From Hungatella hathewayi WAL-18680 (lineage in GTDB: Bacteria; Bacillota; Clostridia; Lachnospirales; Lachnospiraceae): a stretch of 64,000 nt of DNA. Shown one piece after another: positions 1-8,376 of the stretch; positions within the stretch are counted from its first letter, which is position 1, and each line of letters opens with the position of its first letter. Location: contig NZ_JH379028.1 in assembly GCF_000235505.1 (NCBI RefSeq), positions 616,985 to 680,984 of the forward strand. The letters are read 5' to 3'. Both the position numbers and the translations under genes were made by a program. The notes beneath the pieces were generated by a model. It made no database searches. It worked only from the letters and a program-made list of their open reading frames with translations, and was not told the DNA's origin.

Positions 1-185
1 ACCGCATCCCTGTCGTAATACTCATATGGCTCCACGGACAGCACGCCGTCCTTCACCTCCGCGTAGAAAATGCCTTCGCCCTCGCCAACAATATCAAACT
101 GAAACGCCAGCTTCTCCTGAATCCCGCTCACATCCGATTTCATAAAAATATTCTTTGCCTTCTCAAAAATCTCCTGGTATGTCAT
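1..185 (-). CDS. SCP2 sterol-binding-like protein, partial (N-terminal part)
   Basis: The frame opens at an ATG at 185 and runs off the left edge, so only about 61 residues are visible. The segment reads MTYQEIFEKAKNIFMK and then a GEGEGIFYAEVKDG stretch, which resembles the start of small SCP2-type lipid-carrier domains common in clostridia. The start lies inside the 3' end of the phosphopantetheinyl transferase gene (about 23 bp overlap), so the two are probably co-transcribed and translationally coupled. The family call is from pattern memory on a fragment and is tentative. Confidence 0.55.
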   Translation of the reverse strand, partial: MTYQEIFEKAKNIFMKSDVSGIQEKLAFQFDIVGEGEGIFYAEVKDGVLSVEPYEYYDRDA

Positions 186-771
186 CACTCGTTCTCTCCT
201 TTTCCTCCTCGTCCCCGTCCGAATCTCTGGCCGTACACACGGCAATCAGATACTTCCCCCAGAGACATTTCTGATAAAATACATACTCCTCGCTGCTGCT
301 CTCCACATTCCCGTCCGCCTTCCAGGAAAATGATATCTCCCTCATGGAAGCCGCCAGACCGGTTCCCCTGGCCTTCAGATAACTCTCCTTCAAGGTCCAG
401 TAGCGGAAAAACAATTCCGGCGTCATCTCCCGGCCTCCCAGCGAGGCCAGTTCCTCCTCCGTCAGCACCTTTTTCACCAGCCGCTCTGAAAATGGCCGTA
501 TCACCTCCACATCCAGACCAACCGTCCGGTTATGTAAGGCACAGGCAGCCAGGCCGTCGCAGTGGCTGATATTGAACTGAATCTCCGGACGCTCCTCCAG
601 ATAGGGTTTTCCATATCTTCCTGTTTTTACGGTTAATTGGGACAAAAAAAGAGCATATTCTCTTTGTAACCCCATGTTAAGCAGTGTTCTTCCAAGTATA
701 TGCTCCCGTTGTCTTCTGTTTTGCTGTCCCAGCTGTTGTCCCTCTCCGGCATAAGCAGTCAGATAAATCAT
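163..771 (-). CDS. 4'-phosphopantetheinyl transferase (Sfp-type)
   Basis: This enzyme family transfers the phosphopantetheine arm of CoA to a serine of acyl or peptidyl carrier proteins. The three family blocks are visible: FNISHCDG, GLDVEV (Mg-binding acidic pair) and YWTLKESYLKARGTGL (W-KE-K motif). At about 202 residues it is slightly shorter than Sfp. The frame is open further upstream to 846, but I chose the ATG at 771 because it has an AAGGAGAGG ribosome site, and because the promoter (847-875) and operator (813-833) lie inside the longer frame. It is divergent from a TetR gene that probably represses it. The carrier-protein partner is not in this window. Confidence 0.85.
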   Translation of the reverse strand: MIYLTAYAGEGQQLGQQNRRQREHILGRTLLNMGLQREYALFLSQLTVKTGRYGKPYLEERPEIQFNISHCDGLAACALHNRTVGLDVEVIRPFSERLVKKVLTEEELASLGGREMTPELFFRYWTLKESYLKARGTGLAASMREISFSWKADGNVESSSEEYVFYQKCLWGKYLIAVCTARDSDGDEEEKERTSDDIPGDF

Positions 772-812
772 GGCTTTTTCGTCCTCTCCTTCGGCATTCC
801 AGAAACCGACGC

Positions 813-833
813 TTTTCGACCATCGGTCGAAAA
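813..833. promoter_or_regulatory. TetR-type operator (9-3-9 inverted repeat)
   Basis: Arms TTTTCGACC (813-821) and GGTCGAAAA (825-833) form a perfect inverted repeat around ATC. A second TTTTCGACC half-site lies at 858-866, between the -35 and -10 of the PPTase promoter. The position in the gap between the divergent TetR and PPTase genes makes autorepression plus PPTase repression the simplest reading (inference). Confidence 0.75.
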
Positions 834-846
834 CCATCATACGCAT

Positions 847-875
847 AAGATATCACGTTTTCGACCGCCAGTCAA
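847..875 (-). promoter_or_regulatory. Promoter of the PPTase gene
   Basis: On the minus strand there is TTGACT (875-870), a 17-nt spacer and TATCTT (852-847). The expected transcription start near 840 falls just upstream of the 813-833 operator. A half-site sits inside the spacer. This supports the downstream translation start at 771. Confidence 0.7.
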
Positions 876-968
876 GTATGGTTTTTCCCCTCCATTTCTG
901 CTATACTTATCTGTATTCATAATTTATAGCGAAAAACAACAGGCAGCAAATGATGGGGGTAATAACGA

Positions 969-1580
969 ATGCAGGAGAAAACAAAACGCGACATGATACT
1001 GGACGCCATGCAGGAGCTGATGAACGAGTCCTCCGGCAACGCCATATCCGTCAGCGACATCGCCAGAAAGGCGGGAATTGGGAAGGGAAGTATTTATTAT
1101 TACTTTCCGTCCAAAAATGATATTATGGAGGCCGTGATTGAGCGTTCCTATTCCATGGCCATAGAAAAAAGCAAAGAACTGGCAACCACAGCCAATATCT
1201 CTGCTTTCAAAAAAATGGAAATCATCTTCCGGGCCTGTATTGAGGCTTCCTCGGAGTTGAAGCGTCAGGAGGAGTGCAGCAGCTTTATGGAACTGCAGCA
1301 GAGCGCCCTGACCCACCAGAAATTTATCAGTTTTTTGATTAAGAATTTGAAACCGATTCTCTCGGATATCATCCTCCAGGGAATGGAGGAGGGAAGTCTG
1401 ACCTGTGAGTATCCCCAGGAGATAGCGGAAATCGTCCTGATTATTCTGACCGTGAAGCTGGACAACCATCTAAGCCCCGCCTCCGCGGAGGAGATTCAGA
1501 ACCTGCTTCGGGCCTTTTCCTGGATGCAGGCAAAGAGCATGGAGATTGCCCCGGAGAATCTGGAATTTCTGCGGATTTAG
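969..1580 (+). CDS. TetR/AcrR family transcriptional regulator
   Basis: A 203-residue DNA-binding repressor. The N-terminal helix-turn-helix is clear at residues 25-50 (ISVSDIARKAGIGKGSIYYYF, with the YYYF signature) and the rest is a helical ligand and dimer domain. It starts at the ATG at 969. It is divergent from the PPTase/SCP2-like genes and faces a 9-3-9 palindrome at 813-833 that is probably its operator. A YwaF-type membrane protein gene follows 42 bp downstream on the same strand and may be co-transcribed. The ligand is unknown. Confidence 0.9.
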   Translation: MQEKTKRDMILDAMQELMNESSGNAISVSDIARKAGIGKGSIYYYFPSKNDIMEAVIERSYSMAIEKSKELATTANISAFKKMEIIFRACIEASSELKRQEECSSFMELQQSALTHQKFISFLIKNLKPILSDIILQGMEEGSLTCEYPQEIAEIVLIILTVKLDNHLSPASAEEIQNLLRAFSWMQAKSMEIAPENLEFLRI

Positions 1581-1622
1581 ACAGATATCCGCCAACCGGA
1601 ACGAGAAAGGAGGAATCCGCCG

Positions 1623-2492
1623 ATGAAAAACTGGCTTTTGAAAACCGCCTGGCCCATGGTACCGCCGGTGCCATACTCGGCCTTTCACGTGGTGTTTGCC
1701 ATTACGGGGATTCTCTGCGCTGTCCTCCTGGCCTGGAGCCTGCGGGGCTTAAACCGGCGCTCCTACTACCGCATTCTCTTTCTGTGCGGCCTGGTACTGG
1801 CCCTCAGCGAGCTGTACAAACAGCTGTTTATCTATTACATCGTCGGTCAGGGACGCTACGACTGGTGGTATTTTCCCTTCCAGCTCTGCAGCCTTCCCAT
1901 GTATCTCTGCCTCCTCATTCCCCTCTTCCGTGGAAATGCATTCGGCAGGATACTCACCACCTTCGTCCAGGATTTCGGCCTCTTAGGCGGCGTCATGGCC
2001 CTGCTTGAGCCATCCGGCCTTCTTCACCCCTACTGGACCCTGACTCTTCACGGACTATCGTGGCACATCATGCTGGTTTTTATCAGCCTGTTCATCACCT
2101 TCGCCCAAAGCACGGACGCGGACGCCGCCGCAGACGGCCATGCCTCTGCCACGCCGGCCCCCAATCGTCACATTTCTGCCCCACCGGAAACCGCCACGGC
2201 CGCAGCTTCCTCTGCCCACAGCCTGACCGCCTATCTGCAGATGCTCCCGCTGTTCGCCATCTTCTGCCTCATCGCCACCGCCATCAACACCATGACCCAC
2301 GGCGCCGCCGACATGTTCTACATCTCGCCCTACTACCCGGTGACCCAGGTCGTGTTTGACAAAATTTCCATCCTGTACGGAACCGGCGCCGGCATTTTCA
2401 TCTATCTGCTCAGCATCTGTCTCGGCGGCTTTCTCTGCCATATGGGACTTGGATATCTCCAATTCCTGGCACAGAAGCATAAAAAATCATGA
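1623..2492 (+). CDS. YwaF/TIGR02206-type integral membrane protein
   Basis: A 289-residue multi-pass membrane protein. The conserved pattern of this family is visible: YYIVGQGRYDWWYFPFQLCS, then LPMYLCLLIPLF, with about seven hydrophobic segments. The function of the family is not established. A ribosome site AAGGAGG precedes the ATG at 1623. An unusual Ala/Thr/Pro/His-rich insert (about residues 160-200) sits in a loop between two membrane segments. It follows the TetR gene closely and converges with the AraC gene, the two stops being 2 bp apart. Confidence 0.75.
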   Translation: MKNWLLKTAWPMVPPVPYSAFHVVFAITGILCAVLLAWSLRGLNRRSYYRILFLCGLVLALSELYKQLFIYYIVGQGRYDWWYFPFQLCSLPMYLCLLIPLFRGNAFGRILTTFVQDFGLLGGVMALLEPSGLLHPYWTLTLHGLSWHIMLVFISLFITFAQSTDADAAADGHASATPAPNRHISAPPETATAAASSAHSLTAYLQMLPLFAIFCLIATAINTMTHGAADMFYISPYYPVTQVVFDKISILYGTGAGIFIYLLSICLGGFLCHMGLGYLQFLAQKHKKS

Positions 2493-2494
2493 GC

Positions 2495-3382
2495 CTACGT
2501 CATTTCCCCGCGGCGGTATTCCCGCGGAGTACAGCCATAGCTTCTGGAAAACAGCCTGGAATAGTAGCTCAAATGATTAAATCCGCATTCCAGCGCAATA
2601 TCCGAGACCGTCATGGAAGTATACTTCAGCAAATCCGCACTGATATGCAGCCGGTAACTGTTCAGGTAATCAATCGGCGACTGCTCTAACTGCGCCTTAA
2701 ATATCTTACAGCATTTACTCTTACAGACATTCCCCTCATTCGCAATATTCTGAAGCGAAAGCTCCTCCCGGAAATGCAGACGGATAAACGAAACCATCCG
2801 CCGCAGCGCCGTGACATCCGCGGACGGCTCCCGTTCCGGACTTCCCGTCATCTGCCCGGTCATGTCACTGACCAAATGCCACAGCGAATACAGCGCGCCA
2901 ATCACCTCCATCTCGTAGCAGGAAGCCTGCTGCTCCTTCATCTCCCATATATTTAAAATCCGCTTTACGATGTCCCCCTGCCCCTGCCGATTCAGGCAGA
3001 GATAGGAAGTCCTCCTCTCCTCCAAAACCGGCTCCACATATCTCTGAAACACCTTTTGGCAGGAGGCCAGCAGGGACGGGTGGAACAACAGGCAGATAAA
3101 GCTGCAGTTTTCATTCCGGGCCGCATAGCCGTAATGCATAACCCTGGAGTTAACGAAAATCCCCTCTCCCCTGCCCAATTCCACATGCTCGCCGTTCACG
3201 TAATAGTTCATTTCCCCGTCCAGCAAAAAAATGAATTCCACATCTTCATGCCAATGGCAGGGCGCTCTTCTGCCCGGATAGTCAAACAGGTTCCCCTTTC
3301 GGATATAGAGGGGGATTCCGGGCGTGTCATAGTGGATGATTTCATACTGGTCCGGCATGGTGTCAATCTGAAGTTTTGCCAT
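2495..3382 (-). CDS. AraC family transcriptional regulator with N-terminal cupin
   Basis: A 295-residue regulator. Residues about 30-100 are a cupin-like sensor (CHWHEDVEFIFLLDGEMNYYVNG). Residues about 190-290 hold the two helix-turn-helix motifs, ending with VSDIALECGFNHLSYYSRLF and TPREYRR. A GGAAAGGAG ribosome site precedes the ATG at 3382. Such proteins usually sense a small metabolite. It is divergent from the MATE exporter/acetyltransferase pair, which is its most likely target (inference from position). Confidence 0.9.
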   Translation of the reverse strand: MAKLQIDTMPDQYEIIHYDTPGIPLYIRKGNLFDYPGRRAPCHWHEDVEFIFLLDGEMNYYVNGEHVELGRGEGIFVNSRVMHYGYAARNENCSFICLLFHPSLLASCQKVFQRYVEPVLEERRTSYLCLNRQGQGDIVKRILNIWEMKEQQASCYEMEVIGALYSLWHLVSDMTGQMTGSPEREPSADVTALRRMVSFIRLHFREELSLQNIANEGNVCKSKCCKIFKAQLEQSPIDYLNSYRLHISADLLKYTSMTVSDIALECGFNHLSYYSRLFSRSYGCTPREYRRGEMT

Positions 3383-3524
3383 ATCGGCTGCTCCTTTCCG
3401 GGCGGATACCGCCTGCTTCCTTCAACAGGCCGAATACGATTGTGATAATATTTAAACCATATTGTGCTAGAATTCTGAGCTTATGTATATTATTATAACA
3501 TTTGAGAGGAATCGGTGTCAAAAG

Positions 3525-4883
3525 ATGAATACGGAAAACAAAGCCTTTTACAAAAAACTATTTGCCCTGGTACTGCCAATCGCACTACAAAATCTGATGT
3601 CCGCCTTTGTCGGGGCCTCCGACGCGTTGATGCTGGGCATGGTAGACCAGGAATCCTTGTCGGCAGTGTCCCTGGCCACGCAGATTCAATTTGTGCTGAG
3701 CCTTTTTTACGCCGCATTAACCATCGGAACCACCATCCTGGCGGCCCAGTACTGGGGAAAACACAACCGCGAAGCCGTGGAGCATATTCTGGCATTTGCG
3801 ACAACACTGTCGGTGTTGATATCAACCGTCTTTTTTATGGCGGCCCTCCTGTGCCCGGCCATGCTGATGCGCATCTTTACCAACGAGGAGACGCTGATAC
3901 AGGCGGGAGCCGGTTATCTGCACACGGTCAGCTGGTCCTACCTGCTGGCCGCCGTCTCGCAGATTTATCTCTGCATTATGAAAAACAGCGGAAGAGCCCT
4001 GAAAAGCACCCTTTACAGCATCACCTCCATGACACTGAACATTTTGTTAAATGCCATCCTGATATTCGGACTCTTCGGCTTTCCAAAGCTGGGCATCGTG
4101 GGCGCCGCAATCGCGACGGTGATAGCCCGCCTGGTGGAGCTGGCCCTGGTCCTCTGCGAGAACGCCAGACCGGACGTGGTGCGGTTGAGACTCTCCAATA
4201 TCGTACATACGAACCGCATTCTGAAAAAGGATTTCTGGCGCTATACCTCGCCGGTCCTGGCCAACGAGCTGGTGTGGGGCTGTGGATTTACCATGTTTAC
4301 CGTGATTATGGGACACCTTGGAAGTGATGCCATCGCCGCGAACTCCTATGCCAACATTGTCAAAAACCTGATCTCCTGCTTCTGCATGGGAATCGGAACC
4401 GGCAGCGGAATCATGATTGGAAATGAACTGGGGCGCGGCAATCTGGGCAAAGCCAGACAGGACGGCGGGCGGTTGTGCAGACTGGCGGCCGTGTCGGGGA
4501 TTTTTTCCGGAGTGGTGATTTTGCTTCTCACCCCCCTCATTCTGCACGGCGTCGGGAATTTAACCCCCACCGCCCACGGATATCTCCGTGTCATGCTTTT
4601 TGTCTGCGCTTACTATATCGTGGCAAAATCCATCAACTCCACCACCATTGCCGGTATTTTCTGCGCGGGAGGGGACACGAAATTTGGATTCCTGTGCGAC
4701 TTAATTACGATGTGGGTCATCATCATTCCGCTTGGACTGACTGCCGCCTTCGTCCTTGATTTCCCCGTGCTTGCCGTGTATGTAATTCTAAACCTGGACG
4801 AGCTTGTCAAACTTCCGGCCGTTTACGGAAACTATAAGAAATACCGGTGGGTAAAGGATTTGACGCGGGAAACAAACATATAA
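3525..4883 (+). CDS. MATE family efflux transporter
   Basis: About 452 residues with twelve predicted membrane helices and the internal two-fold symmetry of MATE antiporters. It starts MNTENKAFYKKLFALVLPIALQ and contains the N-lobe LMLGMVDQESLSAVSLA region and the C-lobe SDAIAANSYANI region. The family exports organic cations or drugs using a Na+ or H+ gradient. The frame is open to 3483, but I chose the ATG at 3525 because the upstream residues (MYIIITFERNRC) are not family-like; the GAGAGGA upstream is somewhat far (14 nt). An acetyltransferase gene follows 40 bp downstream, suggesting an operon. Confidence 0.88.
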   Translation: MNTENKAFYKKLFALVLPIALQNLMSAFVGASDALMLGMVDQESLSAVSLATQIQFVLSLFYAALTIGTTILAAQYWGKHNREAVEHILAFATTLSVLISTVFFMAALLCPAMLMRIFTNEETLIQAGAGYLHTVSWSYLLAAVSQIYLCIMKNSGRALKSTLYSITSMTLNILLNAILIFGLFGFPKLGIVGAAIATVIARLVELALVLCENARPDVVRLRLSNIVHTNRILKKDFWRYTSPVLANELVWGCGFTMFTVIMGHLGSDAIAANSYANIVKNLISCFCMGIGTGSGIMIGNELGRGNLGKARQDGGRLCRLAAVSGIFSGVVILLLTPLILHGVGNLTPTAHGYLRVMLFVCAYYIVAKSINSTTIAGIFCAGGDTKFGFLCDLITMWVIIIPLGLTAAFVLDFPVLAVYVILNLDELVKLPAVYGNYKKYRWVKDLTRETNI

Positions 4884-4923
4884 AACAAGAACAAAAAAAC
4901 TAAACCAACAGGGAGGAACACCA

Positions 4924-5532
4924 ATGAACCAGAGAGAACGAATGCTGGCCGGACTGCCATACAAAGCGTGGCTGGACGGACTGGAGGAAGAACGCATTGC
5001 CTGCAAACAGAAAATCTATGAATTTAACCACCTGCCTCCAACGGAGCAGGACAAAATACTGGAGCTGTTAAAACAGTTATTGGGGAAAACAGGGGAACAC
5101 GTCTGGATCGAAGCGCCGTTTCACTGTGATTACGGCTGGAACATCGAAGTCGGCGAAAACTTCTTTGCCAACTATAACTTAACGCTGCTGGATGTGGGGA
5201 AAATAACCATCGGCAAAAATGCCCAGATTGCCCCCAACGTCTCCATTTACACGGCGGGCCACCCCATTCACCCCGACAGCCGGAACACCGGCTACGAGTA
5301 CGGAATCCCCGTCACCATCGGAGACAATGTCTGGATAGGCGGCAATGCCGTCATTCTCCCCGGCGTCACCGTCGGCAATAACGTCGTCATCGGCGCCGGA
5401 AGCGTCGTATCAAAGGACATCCCCGACAATGTCATCGCCGCCGGCAATCCCTGCAAGGTCATCCGCGAGATTACGGAAGATGACCGGAAGTATTATTACA
5501 AAAACAGGGAATTCGATGTGCCGATAGAATAA
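4924..5532 (+). CDS. Maltose/galactoside-type O-acetyltransferase (left-handed beta-helix)
   Basis: A 202-residue acetyl-CoA dependent sugar O-acetyltransferase. The N-terminal 'Mac' region (MNQRERMLAGLPYKAW) is followed by hexapeptide repeats with the family landmark YTAGHPIHPDSR (catalytic His) and GDNVWIGGNAVILPGVTVG. It ends AAGNPCKVIREI, typical of Maa/LacA. GGGAGGA precedes the ATG. It probably forms an operon with the MATE exporter and ends at a strong bidirectional terminator. Confidence 0.9.
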   Translation: MNQRERMLAGLPYKAWLDGLEEERIACKQKIYEFNHLPPTEQDKILELLKQLLGKTGEHVWIEAPFHCDYGWNIEVGENFFANYNLTLLDVGKITIGKNAQIAPNVSIYTAGHPIHPDSRNTGYEYGIPVTIGDNVWIGGNAVILPGVTVGNNVVIGAGSVVSKDIPDNVIAAGNPCKVIREITEDDRKYYYKNREFDVPIE

Positions 5533-5540
5533 CAACCAAC

Positions 5541-5583
5541 AAAAAACGCGCTGATTCTGTTTCCATCGAATCAGCGCGTTTCT
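5541..5583. terminator. Bidirectional rho-independent terminator
   Basis: Fourteen-base arms AAACGCGCTGATTC (5544-5557) and GAATCAGCGCGTTT (5568-5581) with a 10-nt loop, A-rich on the left and T-rich on the right. It lies between the acetyltransferase stop and the converging amino-acid ABC operon and can end both. Confidence 0.9.
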
Positions 5584-5586
5584 CAA

Positions 5587-6333
5587 TCAGCCATTCATAA
5601 ACCGGCCTAAGAATTCTTTTGTCTTCAATTTCTGCGGGTTCCCAAAGATGTCTGCCGGAGTTCCCTCCTCCTCAATCACACCGTCCGCCATAAATACCAC
5701 ATGGTTGGACACGTCGCGGGCAAATGCCATCTCGTGGGTCACGATAATCATGGTCAGGCCCTCGCCTGCCAGGGTTCTCATGACGGCCAGAACCTCGCCT
5801 ACCATCTGTGGGTCCAGTGCGGATGTTGGCTCGTCGAAGAGCAGCACCTCCGGCTCCATGGCCAGGGCGCGGGCGATGGCCACACGCTGTTTCTGTCCGC
5901 CGGATAGCTGTCTCGGTTTGGCGTTGATGTAGGGCGCCATGCCGACCTTTTCCAGATAGTAGAGAGCAGATTTCTTCGCCTCGTCTTTATTTTTCTTCAA
6001 CACCTTGGTCTGGCCCACGATACAGTTGTCAAGGACCGTCAGGTTATTGAACAGGTTAAAGCTCTGGAACACCATGCCCACCTTGGAGCGGTACTGGGGC
6101 ACGTTCATCTTCCGCTCGGTGATATCATTTTCATGGAACAGGATTTCTCCCGTGGTGGGAGTCTCCAGCATGTTGATGCACCGGAGCAGGGTGGATTTAC
6201 CGGAACCGGAGGCGCCGATGATGCAGGTCACATCACTTTTATCCACCGTAAAATCAATGTCGCGCAGAACCACATGCTTGCCAAAGGACTTGCTCAAGTG
6301 GCGCACTTCCAATATATGATTCGCTGCCATCAT
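5587..6333 (-). CDS. Polar amino acid ABC transporter, ATP-binding protein
   Basis: A 248-residue GlnQ-like ATPase: Walker [10 protein letters not shown], signature [15 protein letters not shown], Walker [12 protein letters not shown] and switch His in IIVTHEM. It powers uptake through the adjacent permease and lipoprotein. The start overlaps the permease stop as ATGA. A second ATG three bases on (6330) has equally good spacing from AAGGAGGAG. It is last in the three-gene operon. Confidence 0.95.
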   Translation of the reverse strand: MMAANHILEVRHLSKSFGKHVVLRDIDFTVDKSDVTCIIGASGSGKSTLLRCINMLETPTTGEILFHENDITERKMNVPQYRSKVGMVFQSFNLFNNLTVLDNCIVGQTKVLKKNKDEAKKSALYYLEKVGMAPYINAKPRQLSGGQKQRVAIARALAMEPEVLLFDEPTSALDPQMVGEVLAVMRTLAGEGLTMIIVTHEMAFARDVSNHVVFMADGVIEEEGTPADIFGNPQKLKTKEFLGRFMNG

Positions 6334-7121
6334 TTCTCCTCCTTCTTTGTCTCCGGGTAGCGGTACATGCCGCTGGTGTGCGCCAGGGTGTCCGTCGTCG
6401 CCAAATCATAGTTGTCGGAACCGTCCATCCGGTTCTCCAGCCACCGAAGGATTCTGGAGCAGGTAAAGGTCATGATGAAGTACATCACCATGGTGATGGT
6501 GTAGGTCTCAAAGTTCATGTACAGGGCGCCGGCCGCCGCCTTCGTCTTGTAGAGCAGCTCGGCCACGCCGATGACAGACAGCACGCAGCTGTCCTTGATG
6601 TTGATGATTAAGTTGTTGCCAATCTGCGGCATGATATTTCTCAGCGCCTGCGGCAGAATGACGTAGAGCATGGTCTGCACATGGGTCATACCGATGGCCT
6701 TCGCGCCCTCCGTCTGGCCCAAATCAATGGAAAGAATACCGCCCCGGACTGTCTCGGCCATGTAAGCGCCGGTGTTGATGGACAAAATGAAGTTGGCCGC
6801 CTGAATCATGGTCATATTCACGCCCAGCAGCGGCAGCAGGCCGAAGTAGATAAACATGGCCTGGGCCATCATAGGCGTTCCGCGGAAGAACTCCACGTAG
6901 GCGTTCAAAATCAGTTTCACCACCCACAGAAATCCTTTCTTTACCGGATTGTCTTTCTGTTCTACGGGAATGGTCTGCACGATACCCACCGCGAAACCAA
7001 TGATACATCCCACAACGGTACCCACCAGGGCAATCCGGAGACTGACCCCGGCGCCCTGTAACATGGACGAACCATATCGGTTGAATACGACCATTACGCG
7101 GCCGAAAAAGTCTGTTGGCAT
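6330..7121 (-). CDS. Polar amino acid ABC transporter, permease protein
   Basis: A 263-residue HisM/GlnP-type inner membrane permease with about five helices. The EAA loop is seen around [20 protein letters not shown], which docks the ATPase, with [13 protein letters not shown] upstream. AAGGAG precedes the ATG at 7121. It sits between the binding-protein and ATPase genes of the same operon. Confidence 0.95.
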   Translation of the reverse strand: MPTDFFGRVMVVFNRYGSSMLQGAGVSLRIALVGTVVGCIIGFAVGIVQTIPVEQKDNPVKKGFLWVVKLILNAYVEFFRGTPMMAQAMFIYFGLLPLLGVNMTMIQAANFILSINTGAYMAETVRGGILSIDLGQTEGAKAIGMTHVQTMLYVILPQALRNIMPQIGNNLIINIKDSCVLSVIGVAELLYKTKAAAGALYMNFETYTITMVMYFIMTFTCSRILRWLENRMDGSDNYDLATTDTLAHTSGMYRYPETKKEEK

Positions 7122-7211
7122 ATCCGTTTCTCCTTATTCTGTGTAAATATCCTGACTATCCTCCGTGACAGGCCCCGGCCATTTCCGGGCGCCCTGCCTC
7201 GATTTCAATCC

Positions 7212-8081
7212 TTAGCTTGCCAGCGGCTGAACGGCAATCGCATCATCCATCATCTTGGAGAAGTCATCCTTCGTCATCTTGCTTAACACGCCGTCGATCG
7301 CTGTCTTTAACTCGGTGTTGCCCTTCTTCATGGAAATGCCGATGTTAATCTCCTCATCGGTTACCTGGAAGTCATTCTCCGCGCCGCCAAATTCCAGCAG
7401 CTTGAAGTTCGGGTAGGCCACCAGAGCGCCCTTGCCGGTCGGCTGGTCTGTCACTACCAGATCACATTTGTCAGCCTGTAAGGACATCAGCATGTCCGGT
7501 GCATTGGCGGTAGCCGCTAAAATGTTGGCGTCCGCAATCTGTGGCAGACAGATGTCATACCAGATGGTGCTCTGCTGGGAGGTGCAGGTAGCCCCTGCCA
7601 AATCCGCCACACTCTTGGCGTCCGCATACTTGCTTCCCTCTTTTACCAGGGTGACAATCGTTGCATAGTAATATGGCTCGCTGAAATCCACAGCCTCCAG
7701 TCTCTCGGAGGTGATGGACTGACCCGCGATAACGCAGTCTACCTTGTCCGCCTGAATGGCCGGAATCAGAGAATCCCAGTCGAGACGCACAATCTCCAAA
7801 TCATAACCCAGCTCCTCGCTGATCTTCTTTGCCATCATCACATCGTAACCGTAAGCGTACTCATTGCTCTCTGCAATGGGAACGGCTCCGTTGGAATCAT
7901 CCGGCTGTGTCCAGTTGTAAGGCGCGTAGGCACACTCCATAGCCACTCTCAGAGTCTTCTTCTCTCCGTCTGCCACCTGGGTTCCTGCCGGGCTCTCGGC
8001 CTTACCGCCACATCCGGTTAACATACCTACCGCCATGACGGCCGCAAGAATCGCTGCTGCTGTTCTCATACTTTTTCTCAT
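7212..8081 (-). CDS. Amino acid ABC transporter, substrate-binding lipoprotein
   Basis: A family 3 solute-binding protein of 289 residues. It has a signal peptide with a lipobox (GMLTGCGG, Cys about 24) for lipid anchoring outside the cell. The PBPb domain is shown by YGYDVMMAKKISEELGYDLEIV and AGQSITSERLEAVDFSEPYYY. The frame is open to 8147, but the ATG at 8081 with GAGGAG upstream gives a proper signal peptide. A consensus promoter lies at 8212-8241. Substrate not determined; a polar amino acid is likely. Confidence 0.93.
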   Translation of the reverse strand: MRKSMRTAAAILAAVMAVGMLTGCGGKAESPAGTQVADGEKKTLRVAMECAYAPYNWTQPDDSNGAVPIAESNEYAYGYDVMMAKKISEELGYDLEIVRLDWDSLIPAIQADKVDCVIAGQSITSERLEAVDFSEPYYYATIVTLVKEGSKYADAKSVADLAGATCTSQQSTIWYDICLPQIADANILAATANAPDMLMSLQADKCDLVVTDQPTGKGALVAYPNFKLLEFGGAENDFQVTDEEINIGISMKKGNTELKTAIDGVLSKMTKDDFSKMMDDAIAVQPLAS

Positions 8082-8211
8082 AATCTTCTCTCCTCTTTCC
8101 AATCCCCTGCTGGGTTTTTGCTGACTGCATTTTCCCATACCTGTCAAACCTGCCGTGTGCCTGTCCCTGTGGAGCAGACGCCGCTTCGCGATAAGTATAA
8201 CAAATAGCTAC

Positions 8212-8241
8212 ATTATAGATGATAAAGTCAGGAATTGTCAA
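8212..8241 (-). promoter_or_regulatory. Promoter of the amino-acid ABC operon
   Basis: On the minus strand TTGACA (8241-8236), 18-nt spacer, TATAAT (8217-8212): both hexamers are full consensus. It implies a leader of about 120 nt before the ATG at 8081, in which I recognise no riboswitch. Confidence 0.85.
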
Positions 8242-8376
8242 GGTTTCCGCCTGTATTTGCCGATGTTACCTTCTATCGGCGCCGGAACCGGCGGCCGGAG
8301 ACATTTCCCAGACATATCCGGTGGAAAACGCAGAAAGAGGCCCGCTCTTTCAAGCTGACCTCTCTGTCAGATGATT

